The translations under genes were made by a program, and so were the position numbers. From NCBI RefSeq assembly GCF_007655135.1, contig NC_045130.1, positions 7,502,001-7,566,000 of the forward strand: a DNA stretch of 64,000 nucleotides, given 5' to 3'. Origin of the DNA: Punica granatum (Eukaryota > Streptophyta > Magnoliopsida > Myrtales > Lythraceae). Of the stretch, positions 1-13,215 are shown piece by piece. The notes under the pieces were generated by a model that was not told where the DNA came from, did no database searches, and was given only the letters and a program-made list of their open reading frames with translations. How positions within the stretch are numbered: the first letter of the stretch is position 1; each line of letters opens with the position of its first letter.

Positions 1-2250
1 TGTTCAACAAAAGTTGGAACATCTCTTCTTGGGTTGAGATCCATTTGGATGTGAAAGGGAAGATTTGATTTGGTTATAATATATTCTTAGGGTAAGGATT
101 GATGATGGAGAGATTTTGTGAGACCCAAATGGAGATCGGGTTTGGGGAGACGGGAGATGATGAGAGTGAAGGTAGAGAGAGAGAGAGAGAGAGGGGGCCG
201 GTTAAGGGGTACCTCTCAGGCGACAATGTTCGGTCGGTGCTTTCTTCTTTGACCAAGAAGAAGAAGAAGATTCATTAGACATCTATTCATCTATGGTTCA
301 CACACACACCCCCATGGACGATTCAAAGTGTGCAACTTCTTGTTGTTGACCCTTGAAAGTAGAGCGTGAACTGGACATTTATAAGGCAGAGGGACAAAGA
401 GAGAGACAGAGAGAGAGAGAGACTAATGATACTCATATGGTTGTGATTTTCTATCACGAGGTGCCTCCCCCGGAAGTTTCCCCAAAGTTGGGCTCACTCT
501 CTCTCTCTCTCTTTTTCTTTTTCTTTTATACATGCTTTGATATTCGAATGTCTTATTGAATTTCGATTAATTCAGTTCGAAACGAATCGGTTAAGGGAGA
601 AATCTCTCCCTAGCATGAACTTTCTTTATTCACAAGAGTCAAATGCAAAATATTACCCAAAATAATAAGTATCGAATCACTTAAATCAATTCACGTCAGT
701 TTATATATTTATATTTAAACAAGCGAAAAGTTTTTCCATTTTAATATATCACTAGAGACTACTTGCCAGATAGTAATTTCCATTCAATGACCGACTTACT
801 CTAAGTATGAAGTGTTTCAGTGCTTTCTAGTCTTCGTGCTACAATTAAAACCCACCCATTAACAGTCTGCCAAGCGAATCACATCTCGTAATTGAAACCA
901 AATGCGTTCACCCTGAATAAATTATTATAGTTTGTTTATATTAATAGTAAACACGACAAGAATGAAATAGTTGGATGAATGAAGTATAATTTAATTAGCT
1001 TTAACTTCTAATTAATGACATTTGTCCACCGAAAAAATTAATGCCCTTTTCGTTTTTAAAGATTGCCACATTCAGCTTGCATATATAATTTCTAATTTCA
1101 CTCATTACTAATCAATAAGGTGTTGATTGTATGGTAAACAACTTCAATCTCATACTATCACGAGAATAGAACTGTTAGTTTTTGTCATTATCAATTTTCA
1201 CTCATTGCTATACGATAATCTGTCTCAAGATTGGAAATGAAAGAGGAGAAAAAAGTAATTGTCGATTGATATTTATGACGTCTATTAGATTAAGAACTAA
1301 GAACTATATATGCGTTAAACTTATGGTCTTTATTTATGGTGATTTTATCGAGATTTATAAAAAGATATATGTATGCTCAATCTATATTATATTATATATG
1401 TATATGCGACTTAATAATGGCCTTATTATTTGGTTGACCCAGGTAATTAATTAAGCCCCATAAGCTATGTAACAATTAATTTCGTTCAATTGTGAGAGTT
1501 AGAGGGGGAAGAGCATTTGAAGGTAGGACCGTGTATATCATCTCGTTGGCTCATGTGAGCTAAGTTCCTGTCGCCATCCTGGGTGGTACACACTTGGTCT
1601 TCAATTTCTTATTCCTAGTTGAATTTCCTCTCTTCCTTAGTGATAAGGCCTAGATAGAGATCCAGCTGTTCTTGATATATATATCATTATATATTACATA
1701 TAGACTAGCACGAACTTTGGAAATTCACCTGCACAATTGGGAGTTGTTTTTTCCTTTTTAGTCTTGGAATTTTGCTTGATAATTCCTCCCATTTTTCTAT
1801 GGATTTATTAATTAGAAAGCACCAAAGCCTCGCATTTAAGTCCATCTGGGGTATCCAAGTGGGGCTAGCTCTTGACTTGGCTCCTATTATTTTGTGGGGA
1901 CCGATAATTCCCTCCCACCACGCCTAGAATGGGTTAAACTTATCTTAGACTTCGTTTATTACAGAAATGAATTGATGAATTGTCCTATCTTAAATTCGTT
2001 CTTGTTAGATGATTTTTGTTTATTGTGAAATCCAAGTATATAATATCACTCAAGGGCATGACTAAATTAGATATTTGATCGTCAAAATGAAAGATTTTAC
2101 TTGACTTCTATGCAAGGCATTATTCACTTGAAGATTTTTGCCATCTTTATTGCATATGCTTTATATCAAAGTCAAGTATACTGAAGCTACAGGCGGAAAG
2201 GGAAAGAAAAATTACATGAAGCTACATGCAATCTACAATTCTTAATGCAG
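1..2250. other. Gene-free AT-rich flank with GA/CT microsatellites
   Basis: No reading frame here resembles a known protein. GA tracts lie at about 174-194 and 393-421 and a CT tract at about 498-513; the rest is AT-rich intergenic DNA without clear promoters or RNA genes. The short open frames across the GA/CT tracts are low-complexity artefacts. Confidence 0.6.
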
Positions 2251-2263
2251 GGAAATTTTCAAG

Positions 2264-2400
2264 GACATCTTTCTCTTAGCTTTACATTTCAGCTCCTTCA
2301 GGTATCGATATTCTCCTAGAGAAGGAAACTCAATAGCTGATTAGCTTGCTAAATCTGAAATTGGCAAAGCTCAAGAATTTATAGTTTGGATCTAGTTTTC
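2264..2400 (+). pseudogene. RNase H-like relic of a non-LTR retroelement
   Basis: In one plus-strand frame the sequence reads as a short stretch centred on SPREGNSIAD, an in-frame TAG, then LAKSEIGKAQEF. This matches the end of the RNase H-like (RVT_3) domain common in plant LINEs and their derivatives, where an RxGNxxAD-LAK motif carries a catalytic Asp. The stop codon inside the motif and the lack of any upstream domain show it is dead. It lies just upstream of a LINE tail on the other strand, so it is a separate fragment. The identification rests on one motif. Confidence 0.5.
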
Positions 2401-2550
2401 ACCTCTCTTTTTTCCCTTCTTTGTTCTGTTATGCTCTTCTTCATCTTCATGTGACGTTTCTCTGTTACCTCATTTATATGTATCTGCTTGCGAACTATTT
2501 AATCTCCATGTGGCTATTGTTTCTATTATTATAAAAAAAATCTATGATAC

Positions 2551-2857
2551 TTTTTTTTTTGATAAGTGGTGTAATTTTATCTATTTCAAAAAATATGTAC
2601 TGAGTATCACAAATCCGATGAAATACAAATACAAAAAACCAAATAACTAACAGCTTAAAAGCCTAGAGCTTGGCAATTAGTGAATGGACAGATTTTACAG
2701 AGAGATTAGGCAAAGTAGAGATCTTCATTTTGGCCATAGACACCACATCCTGCACCAAGCTTCCAATTCGTTTGATTTGCTTCTGAAGCAGCCTTCTGTT
2801 CTGTTCATTCCACACCTGGTAGATATAAATGGTCCATAGCAGTTTCAAAATAACAGC
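2551..2857 (-). mobile_element. 5'-truncated LINE tail, minus strand
   Basis: The minus strand between about 2848 and 2663 encodes a 61-residue open frame containing QVWNEQNRRLLQ, the signature of the C-terminal region after the zinc-binding domain of plant LINE reverse transcriptases. It ends at a stop followed by about 110 bp and a run of T on the plus strand (2551-2560), which is the poly(A) tail of a minus-strand insertion. Imperfect 12-bp flanks (2539-2550 and 2858-2869, two mismatches) may be the target-site duplication. Extreme 5' truncation is usual for LINEs. Confidence 0.55.
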
Positions 2858-2869
2858 ATCTAAAATACT

Positions 2870-3610
2870 TCCCCTTAATTTCTATATTATATGAACATGA
2901 AAAGGTAGAATCTAATCCATTTGTATATTATATGAACATGAAAAAGTAGAATCTAATCCGTTTGTAACTCCTAATTACTTTTTATAAGACACTAGAGAAT
3001 AACGTTGCCTCGGACAAGATAATATTATTCGATCGATATGTTAAAACCATATTCAACATTTGTGTAATAATGGATTCATAAATATTTTTGTAATAAAATT
3101 GAGAGTTAGTGATTATAGAAACAGAAACGATAAATTATTCACAATTATTATTCTTTTCTCCCTCAAAATTTTTTGGGAGGAAGAAAAGAAGGGTAAGGGA
3201 AAAACACAGAAAGCGATAAGACCTTGAGTAAATAAGAGCATCCATATCAAGCGATAATGGGCTTCTTAAATGAAAATGAAATAGCATTTTGGGTCTTGTC
3301 GGAATAAAATGCAACTGTTATATCAAAAAAGAATGTGCAGTATAATGGCACACGCTCTCATATGGTAGAAAAGAGATTATGAATTCGATACTTATTTGGA
3401 CTACTCATACTCATTTATTAGTTATATAATTTTTATTTCATTATGCTAAGTTTATGAGCCCTTCCTGTAATCCAAAAAATCTCATGCACACATGCATGGG
3501 ATGCCGTGTCAGTATTCTGTCACATTTTACATATGCTATTTAGTGAATTTTTTAAATTTTCGTACTATTTGGAGAAACTAAAGAAAACTGTACTCTCTCG
3601 TGAAAAAAAA
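2870..3610. other. Intergenic, no gene seen
   Basis: AT-rich DNA. A stretch at about 3350-3420 looks like a decayed tRNA-derived SINE because of its box B-like sequence, but boundaries cannot be set. Confidence 0.4.
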
Positions 3611-4165
3611 AATCATGTTATACAATATAATTTAACCTTTGATTTCCAATGAGAACTTATTTTACTTCTTTTTGCTTAACCTATCGCGTAATAAAATGCC
3701 CGGCCATAGGCACCCCTTGGTTTTAAAGAAAAAAAGAAAGATGTCCCTCCCTAAATTTAATTAATTTTTTTCCGTAAATAATAAAATTCATTTTATTTTG
3801 AATCTTAAATTTGATTTTGATATTTGATTGCAACTGGGTAGACTAAACAGACCCGAGGGTTCCGCTTTAGGAAGCTTACCTAGCCAGTCAATACGCATTG
3901 ATTTTTTTTTTTGGTAGAAATACGCATCGAAGTTCTTATCAAGGGATGCATGCAAATAAAATTACTTAAAGTTCTAGAGAAATGACTCAGTTTGAAATAA
4001 ATTATACCATTTGGAGTAAATTACATATATTTTTGAGAAATTAATTACTAATAAATTACTTACATATGAAATAAATTACGTGATTTTGAAAAATCTTTAC
4101 TTATATTGTTAGTAAATTTACATGAATTTTGAGGGAATTTTACTTAAACTTTTAATAAAATACTT

Positions 4166-4340
4166 TTTTTTTCTAACTCGGAGTGTTCGGACTTCGTCCG
4201 ACTGATCTCCGGGGTTCCGTGAACTCCCGGCGGCGCAAGAGCGGGTAATTACGCCAAACATACTCCGGTGGTCCCAAGGGGATTCGAATCCGGGTCTCGA
4301 TGCAAACTTGGATGCACATTAACCATTAGGCCGAACCCCT
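4166..4340 (-). mobile_element. tRNA-derived SINE, minus strand, with target duplication
   Basis: On the minus strand the element starts at about 4340 with a tRNA-like head: a box A-like GGCCTAATGG and a box B-like GGATTCGAATCC. It runs into a GC-rich body and ends in an A-rich tail (T-run at 4166-4172). It is flanked by a 16-bp direct repeat, TTTTAATAAAATACTT, at 4150-4165 and 4347-4362. The corresponding segment is absent from duplication copy B. It is not a tRNA gene: the cloverleaf is incomplete and the body extends well past it. Confidence 0.75.
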
Positions 4341-5518
4341 TAAAATTTTTTAATAAAATACTTGAGTGCATTATATCACTGCTTTTGGTAAGTACACTAT
4401 ACAATTTTCTGACTCTCAACAATTGATTGCTCGATTTCCGATAAATTAATCACAATTAAATAGGAGCTGGATTTGGGGTCTTGGTCATGACCTCAGCTGG
4501 CTGTCATCTCATCAAGTTGATTATTACTTAATTATCGAGACTACACAAATTGGCACATTAGGAGTTCTAGCTAGTTGGAGACCGAACTAAAATTTAATTA
4601 GTCCCATTCTAAGACCGGTGTAGATCATTATATGACGTGTTTTTCCAGCAGACAAGCAAAGTAACTGTCTATTCTGTCTCTCCGGGGGCTGTAGCCTGTT
4701 TGGAACAGTTGCAGAAGTCTTGTCAATAAATTAGTAACCAGTCTATTTTGTCTGCCATTGCCACAAAGTTATATTATCTTACATTATGAATCTTAATGAG
4801 ATCTCTCAATATATCTTTAAACTAAACCAGAATATTTAATTTGCCATATACATTGCATGAATTAGTTATCCATGCGAAATTATAAGGAAACGATAGTTTG
4901 AGCCGAAGATTGAAAGTGGGCATGTAATTTACATTAATGGGTTAGTCATACCAAATGTGTTTCACTAACATGTAAGGCCAATGAGTACTCGCGGTAATAC
5001 TTCCATTTTCTCAATAGATCGAGTAGTATGTTCCGGTCTTTGTCTATTAAAGATCCATCTTTTGACCTATCAAAAAAAAGAAAAAAGAACCATCCTTTTG
5101 ATATGACTTCAATGACTGCACCCGAACGAACCAAAATGCATTGTAAGGAAACAGAAAGAAACAACACAAGAAACAAAACAAATACAAAACGAACCATATG
5201 TATTGAAAAAAAAAAGAGAGAGGAACCTTTGCAATAATCTATATATACATGCATTAATGAGGAGATAAAGTTAAAAAGAATTCAGAAAAAAATAATTAGA
5301 AAATTCAAGTTTATTAATTCAATGGACTCAAAAGGACGACAGTGACGAGCCGGCTAAGGAATTGTTCTAGAAACTTATGTAAAAGTTTCTATTAGGGCTG
5401 CAATCCAATAAATGTATTTATTTTCGTAGGGATTAGTTTTATTTCTATGATGAAAATTGAAAAATAATATATATAACGAATAATTAGTACTTTCCCGTCC
5501 AATAAATACAAAAGATGT

Positions 5519-5884
5519 TTGGCAAAAAAATTTTGTTTTTTTACCTAAAATAACTCATAATTTACCCGTTTTGTCAAATTTATCATATGTTTTTTTTTGT
5601 CAAATCTATCACATTGTTTACTTTTTGCATCAAATCTATCCTGGCGTTATCTTTTCCGTCAATATTTAACGGCCATGCTGATGTGACACGTGGAGAGATA
5701 GTGGGCCACACTTGCCACGTGGATGCCACGTCAACACGGCCATTAGATGTCGATGGAAAAAATAGCGCCGGGATAGATTTGATGTAAAAAGTAAATCATG
5801 AAATAGATTTGACAAAAAAATATATAATAGATTTGACAAAACGGATAAACCATGAGTCATTTTAGATAAAATTTCAAAAAAAAA
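5519..5884. mobile_element. Long-TIR MITE (MULE-like) in duplication copy A
   Basis: The two halves form a long inverted repeat. The left arm (about 5530-5660) and the reverse complement of the right arm (about 5760-5880) share a succession of blocks containing ATCAAATCTATCC and similar. It is bracketed by ATACAAAAGATG (5507-5518) and ATACAGAAGATG (5886-5897). Copy B has a single uninterrupted ATACAAAAGATG at 9047-9058, an empty site that defines the insertion. A duplication of about 9-12 bp plus long TIRs points to a Mutator-like non-autonomous element. No transposase is encoded. Confidence 0.75.
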
Positions 5885-6221
5885 AATACAGAAGATGAAC
5901 TTCAACTTTTCATTCAGTTGTTATTTTCTTTCGATCCCAATGCATTATTGTGGGCAGCTCTGAAGCTCCCCTCTTCTACTGTCAAGATAATGTTCTTATA
6001 TCACTAATGAGTCGCGAAAAAAACAAGATACTGTTCTCCTAGACAATATAACAATATAAAGCATCTGTTTTTTTTTGTTCCCTGAAATATAAAGCATCTA
6101 TTTAGATGTTAATATTTAGTAATTAAATTAAATTGTCATTGAGATGATCAGTGCAGTTGTCGAACATATAAAAGAAATAAATTATTGATAATTACTTGAT
6201 TATTCACTTTCACTATGAAAT

Positions 6222-6248
6222 TTACACACACACACACACACACATATA
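6222..6248. repeat. (CA)n/(TA)n microsatellite
   Basis: Uninterrupted CA dinucleotides followed by a short TA stretch, in a segment present only in duplication copy A. Confidence 0.8.
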
Positions 6249-7399
6249 TGAACCTGGAAGTATTGTTGGCCAGTACAATTTACAATGTATCTTAAAATGC
6301 ACGATCGTCAAATGGAATTTTCTCACTGTTTTAATTTCTCCATTTTACGTCTAACCAAATTGTGTGTAAAAGGTTAAAAAATGAATTACACCAAATTAGA
6401 TGATAAGATAGATTTTAGCAATTTAAGGCAGAAAAATAACTTTCTCTTTTTCAGTAATACCAGGTACTGCATAAGATAATTAATTAGCTTTGTTTATGCA
6501 TTCCTCGCACAATCGCCATATAACATAATTGTCTGCTTAAGTGTATATGTTTTAATTTATTGTTAGGATTTACAATGACAACGAATCGCATGTTTTCTAA
6601 CTTAAATAATCTTCTTACAGTTATTAAAGTTGCTTAATAACAACGAATATATCACACTTTTAACAAAGAAAAAAGATAAAATGAGCAAAATTTGTTTTAA
6701 TGTATGTCAAAATCAAAATTTATTAGCAAGATTTATTCTATTTCCGAAAATATTATAATAATAATTCTTATTTGAAATTACTAAATAGTAAAAAATTAAC
6801 GCTCACACAATGCAGGGGCAATTATCTACTTAATTTTTATAATACAAGAGAATTTATTTGGAGGACGCATAATTAATAATTAGGTCCAACACCTTTTAGC
6901 ATTTGCGTCTGTGACAGATTCCAATTCCCAACCGGCCCCACCGGTTTGCTATTGAAACGGAAGACTTCACAAAAGTCGTGCGCTAAAAAATAGAACTGTC
7001 CGAGGAAAGAAAATTCTTAAACGTCTTTATGTCCTAGCTAGAGTTCATAGCAGCTACATGTAATTTTATACGTGTATGATTGATTCAATTGGTAAAGCGA
7101 GAATATGATTAGAACCGAATCCACACTTTATTTCATTTTTACTTATCAAAAGAAATATATATTTTTTGACTTTGTACTTGTGCTACACGCGATTGTTGCA
7201 ATTTACTTATCAAAAATAAATATATGTATATATTTTACTAGACGCATAAGCCTTCATTACGATTGGAAATAAAAAAAAATATGTCAAGAAATGAGGGTGG
7301 GTTCATTGATCCCACGAGTGAATAAAAAGTTGAATCTATATTGGATCTCACCTGAATTGCCCTGTCTATCCTCCTTAGGAGAGGTTTGGTATTACACTC

Positions 7400-9710
7400 A
7401 CTCGACTTAAAATCAAATATGTTAGCACTCGATTTTTATCAATGGAAACTTATTTTAATTATTTTTTGCATATCACATAATAAATCACCCGGCCATATGG
7501 GCAACCGTTTGGTATTAGGGAAAAAAAAAGGCGAGAGATGTATCTTCGTATATTTTTCTTTTTTTTGTTAATGTTCTTTCCCTTTCCCAGTAAATAATTT
7601 AAATTCATATTCTTCCGAATCTTATATTTGGTTTTAATATTTCATTTTCATCAGGTAAACTCGTTGATTAATCAGGCGCCAGCTAAAATTCTGCTTGAGG
7701 AAACCTACACCTAGGTAGCCAGTCAATAACTACGCATCAAAAGTTGTTATGGCTCTCAACAATTAATTACTTAATTTCCTATAAATTAACTGTAATTAAA
7801 CAGGAGCTCGATTTAGGGTCATGTTCATGAACTCAGCTGGCCGCCATCAAGTTGATCAATAATACTTAATTGTTGAGATTACCCACATTGGCATTTTAGG
7901 AGTCGTAATAGCTAGTTTGGAGACCGAATCAGAGTTTAATTAGTATTAGTCTCATTCTAGGACCAGAATTTATCACTATATTTGTTCCAGCAGACAAGCA
8001 AAAAACATTATTATCTCCCTGGGCGCCATAGCCTGTTTGGAACACTTGCGGAAGTCTTCTAAATAAATTAATAATCTATCTATCTATCTATATATCTATC
8101 TAATCTAATCTAATCTAATCTAATAATAGTAAACTTATAAAGTTTTGAGCATATTAGAGTATATAATATGTTGTTACTCTTGCACATTTTTTTATCGTGT
8201 GGATTTATTTTATTATATCATATCTTATTATATTTTTTATGAATCAAAATAAACTTTACCCTTGTTACTCTTTGTCTTATTAGGCATGAATTAAAAAAGA
8301 TTTCATTTTCTTAATGATGATGATGATTATCATTATTATTATTATTGTTATTATTATATCTTATTCAAATTTAATATACAAAAAATAAAAAAAAAAGGTA
8401 ATATTTTTGTAAAAAGTTTTCCACCACTTCATTTATTGGGACATAACCACTACTTTTTACATTTATTACTTTCTGATCTTAAAGAAATTTTGTTTTTACA
8501 TCTAATATTATTTTTGGATTATTGGATTCAGACTAATTAATTACACAATAAACAAAACGAGATTCAACACAAAATAAATAAATAATTAGAGTATGTGTTT
8601 CTTCAATAGAGCACTACTACTGAATTAAACGCAAATTATAAGTTTGAGAAAGCATAAAAGATTACAAGTAGCAATATACAATTTAGCGGGCCAAGTGTAC
8701 AGTTAAAAATAAATATATAAATATAAACAAATGGCTCAGTCAGCGTAAGGCATTATATTATCTCTTACATATAGGCCATATTTCATGAAATGCTAAAGCA
8801 ACCGTTTGCCATTTAGGTCTTTTTGGAGTAAGCTCTTCATGTTAAATTGTATTAATAATATTGTATTAAACGATGTAATCTAAATATAATAACATGTATT
8901 CATCCAAAAAAATATAATGACATGCAAATATGCGAGTACTATAAGTCTATAACGCATATAAATACTAACACCGCCCGTGCATGTACGGGCCACAAACTCT
9001 AGTATATTATAAAGATAATAAATAATGATTTTACATCTATTTATTAAATACAAAAGATGTACTTAAACATTTCCTTCAATTATTATTATTTTTCGATTCC
9101 TCTGAAAATGTGGGCAGCTCCTAAAAACTCCCGCGTTTCTTCTATTGTCAAGATGATGTTCTTCTAGACGATAAAACAATGTAAAGAATATATCATACTT
9201 TATCAAAAAAGACAAAATGAGCAAAAAAATGTTTTAATATGTAAAAATCAAAATTTATCAACGAGATATATTCTATTTTTCATAACATTATAACAATTCT
9301 TATTTGAAATAACTAAAAAGTGAAAGAAAAAGGTGTCACTCATCCAATGTAGGGGTAATTATTTTTATTTATTTTTTATTTTTTGCTCAAAGGGGATTAT
9401 CTAGTTTCTAGTTTTTATAATACATGAGTGAGATATATTTTATTTGGGGGACATAATGAAAATGGCGCAACGCCCTTTACCATTGCTTGTGTGACGGATG
9501 TCAGTTCCCAACTGGGCACCGGTTTGCGCTCCTGAAATATTGGAGGACTTTGCAAAAGTCGTATGCCAAAAATTAGTAGAGCTGTGTCCCTAATTGAAAT
9601 TTTATTGTCGAGAGAATGAAAAGTCACAAACGTCTCAATGTCCTAGCGAGAATTCGTAGCAAGAATATGATTACAACCGAATCTATACTTCATTTTATTG
9701 AGAATATAAG
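7400..9710. repeat. Tandem segmental duplication, copy B
   Basis: Collinear with 3610-7140. It lacks the SINE and MITE of copy A and carries its own insertion between about 8065 and 9045, rich in ATCT repeats (8070-8125) and ending near a Helitron-like terminus. No open frame is conserved between the copies. Confidence 0.75.
8065..9002 (+). mobile_element. Possible Helitron, 3' terminus at 8973-9002
   Basis: The right end has the plant Helitron 3' signature: a GC hairpin (GCCCGT at 8973-8978 pairing with ACGGGC at 8985-8990), eight bases of spacer, then CTAG at 8999-9002 followed by T. The left end is uncertain. An ATCT-rich start near 8070 lies where similarity to duplication copy A is lost. 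No Rep/helicase coding is present, so it would be non-autonomous. Confidence 0.4.
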
Positions 9711-12700
9711 CTGCTGAAAAGCGAAAGTACAAGGGAAATTATTAGAATAAATTACGCAGAACCCTGTCCCATTTATGTTACTAAAGCTAGGATATGTATA
9801 GAACGAGACTAGATAATCAACGTATTAATATATTTGGAATTTGTAACGTTAAACTTGTAGCTACATACGGCTGTGGACTATTACCAACGCTAAGATAGAT
9901 TGCAAGCGGTCTCGCCCTATACGCGACATTGATCCAGCTGAGCAACTGTCTATATATTCTGGGAATGGAAGGCAGTAGGGTGACAGTTATTCATCCTCAG
10001 CAAATTAACATTTACTTCTGTCTCAATAACCTTCGGCGTGGATATGACGGCAAATAAATTAAGTTAAATCCATCTTCTCGATTGAGTGCTTATATTTCAT
10101 TTACTTAACAACACATGTATGTATCACTATCAACGTTGAATCCATCGCTTGACCAAGTAAGGTGAAATCTCTAATTATAGTTTTATTCATGATGCTTTTC
10201 TAGTTATTGTATGCTCATCCTTCAATCTGTTTCTTACCAAATTTACACGAGAAAGTTATAAGGTCCAAAAACAACATGAATTACAATATTCCCAACTGAC
10301 TAATCTCCAGTTTTTCAATTGCTTTAAGAAAAAAACATTTATTTGCATTTCATTTTTCCAGTTATATATTGTGATTTTAGAATTCGTCAAAACTCAATTC
10401 ATAATACTAAATGAAACGATCAAAACGACAACTTGGCTAACTAAGTATAGTAGCTTGCCCGACCTAAAAGGGCTCTTATATTAGTTATATTGTTACAGTT
10501 TATGGCTCATTCTGTATATCTCATGTGCCTGTTGATAATATCATAATGTAAATATGATCATTACTGACTTGTCCATGTATTAAAAACTTATGACCCTCTA
10601 GTAATTGGAGCACGTGGTGTGAGGGAATCAAGTTAAGGTAGTTCCCACTTGGACTAGTTGATGACTAACATCAATCCACATCCCCACATAAAATTTGAAA
10701 CAAGTTGGCCTCTATATGAAAAGGCCCAAAAGGTCCCTCGACCGTCCCGAGGGTACGGTACCCCGACCTCTAGACTGGTAAATACAGTCCCCCACTTTTC
10801 TTTTCTATCATCTTTGGTGCGAAGGACAACCGGAATGGTAGAATTTTCCATCTAAAAACTAGTATACATGGGATTTATAGTGCTTTGTTATTCTCACTAA
10901 TGATAAGTGTACTTAACAATAAATTAAAACATTAATAATCAAATTTATTACTATCTTTCGAGATATGTAATATTTATGCAGACCAAGTTACGTACAGTTT
11001 GAGAGATTATAAAATGGCCTTTTTGGACAGCCTACGTCTCCGGTGTCTGCTTTCGTCATTTCCTCGGATTAGAGTGACGTAATTGGGTTTGTTGAACTTA
11101 TCAACAACATTTTTTTATTAATTAATCTCCAGACTAAGATTAATTTGACTTTCAAACAACTAATGGCGAACAACTGTTTCGTGACCAATCTTTTGTCTCC
11201 TCTCGTATCCCGAAGCTCAGATCCCAACTTTTAATTTGTTATTTGGACCAACAGTGGCCTACTTGTTTTATCAGCAAAAAAAAAAAAATGGCCTACTTGT
11301 TCTGCTCAATCGGCATATATATGATGCCTATTCCTTCGTAATTAAGACGTCTCCTTGTTAATTCATTGTATTTTATTAATTAATTTCCTCTGGTGGTCGG
11401 CAGTAATAAGAAGAAATTATAATAATCACTACTGGAGAAAGAAAAATTAGTACACTCCTAGCTAAAGTATAAAAACTAAAATATAGTACATACGTACCAA
11501 ATTAACAAGAACATCTTCATTGATTATTTTGGGCATTTCAAGAGTTACATAAAACCATTTGTCTATCTATAGAGACACTAAGCAACTAAACTATCTTAAC
11601 CAACCAATGGGAGTTGATTGATACGTTCGATACTTATTTCCCTTAAGCATGATCTTGAGTTCGAATCTAATGATGAAGAAAATCTACACTAAAAGAGCTT
11701 TACCCCTTACAAGGCCGATCAGGATCGAATTGGATCAATCGGTGCCAATGGACTTCCGAATACCATAGTACACACCGAAAAAATTATCTTATCCAAAAAA
11801 TATAAATATCTTACTAAAATTTAAAACTAAACTAAGAAATAACTAATTTCAAAAATACGTACCCTGCAGGTAATTGTGGCTTTCTATGCTATCACTTCCT
11901 TATCTAGTCCTTTGTTAGCTTTTCAGATGGAATTGATGCAAAACCAATCGTTACTTCAACTAAACCGTTAGGATTGAATCTAATTGCTACTAAAACTACT
12001 TGGAACATATTAGTGACGGAGTTGGTCATCATAAATGTCAAACTTATAGGTTTAACGACAGACAAATTAGGCAGCTGCCAACATCTAATCACTAGTAATT
12101 AGAGCGTCCTAGGTATATCTTGATCATACTAATCTCTCTATCGGTTCGCCCAACCACCTTTTTATGTTAGATCTAGCATATTTATAGCAATTGACTTCCT
12201 TTGCGGAAGGCGAACAATGAACCCGCAATTCGGCAGGCAGCGTAGACTATCTCGGTGGCTAGTACGGGGGGTTTGTGGTCCTGTGTTTCGTAAATCACAC
12301 GTATTGTAACGTGTCGAATGACTGATAATGACCGTAATGTATGCAAAGAAGATGGTCCATACGGCTATATAACTGATCTAGGTACGTAATAGGCTTTTCA
12401 AGGCACAAGTAACACCCTAGACGTGCTATATTGCGGCTCTTTCGTGTGATTTGAAGTTAAAACCATAATTAGATGGACAAAATTCTTCATCATCATTTCA
12501 ACCATCCATTAGTAATATGATTTTTTTTAACCACTAATATCATCAATCTATTAGCTAGAACTAATTTTATAGAGCGTTAGCTTGGTCTTAACCACAAAGT
12601 GATTTCAGTTGGTTTCAAAATCCTACACTGCAAATAAAGTCCGCTCACTCGCAGTTCAATAATATGTAACGCAAATTTTTTTGAACCCCTACCCAATATT

Positions 12701-12970
12701 CAGTCTATTAACGGTAGAATTCTTACAATCACGAATTTTCTCCATTCATAGGATTCAAATTTGATACATTTTAAGAGAAAGAGGCAATAGCCACATAAAC
12801 CAACTCATGTTGGTAGTAATATGATCTTTTTGGGATAAAAAGTAATATAATTTCTTCTTCAGTTCCAAAGAAGACCCATTGACCTTGTTCAATGAAATAA
12901 AAATCCTAATAGATAATAAAGGGATACGGATAATCCCGTAACGAGTATCGAATCCAAAATCTATATATAT
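9711..12970. other. Intergenic, no gene seen
   Basis: AT-rich DNA with short open frames only. Decayed tRNA-like (SINE) traces occur near 11,620-11,690. No promoter, terminator or RNA gene could be supported. Confidence 0.5.
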
Positions 12971-12984
12971 AAATACACATTATA

Positions 12985-13140
12985 TCTTTTTTCGGTTACA
13001 ATAGGAGGCTCATATCTTAGTATAAGGAATGAAAAAAAATCCAAATAAAGGTGCACAAGTAGTCTCAATTATGAGAATCAAACTTGGAACATCTAGGTTA
13101 ACAGGCGAGGGTATTAGCCACTGCACTACACCCCCTTTCT
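12985..13140 (-). mobile_element. tRNA-derived SINE 1 of a nested cluster
   Basis: The minus strand has a tRNA-like head (GTAGTGCAGTGGC, then AAGTTTGATTC as a degenerate box B). Its flanks, ACATTATATC at about 12,974 and ACATTACACC at about 13,142, may be a decayed target duplication. It belongs to the same family as the element that follows. Confidence 0.5.
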
Positions 13141-13215
13141 CCACATTACACCTTCTTTTAATAGTGACATGATATGATATGATTATGTTTTCTCAGTAGG
13201 AATATGATATGATTC

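Larger units (their letters stand above)
3610..7140. repeat. Tandem segmental duplication, copy A
   Basis: Collinear blocks match copy B (7400-9710): 3690-3740 with 7475-7525, 3880-3900 with 7715-7740, 4411-4740 with 7750-8065, 5506-5518 with 9046-9058, 5885-6030 with 9060-9180, 6640-6830 with 9180-9360 and 6900-7130 with 9460-9700. Blocks are clearly alignable but diverged. Differences between copies are mostly insertions: a SINE at 4166-4340, a MITE at 5519-5884 and a segment at about 6050-6640 occur only here. No gene is recognised in either copy, so the ancestral content of the duplicated segment is unknown. Confidence 0.75.

Noticed and set aside
4230..4340. tRNA gene on the minus strand
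   Set aside because: Box A and box B are present, but the acceptor and anticodon stems do not close and the unit ends in an A-rich tail with a TSD, so it is a SINE.
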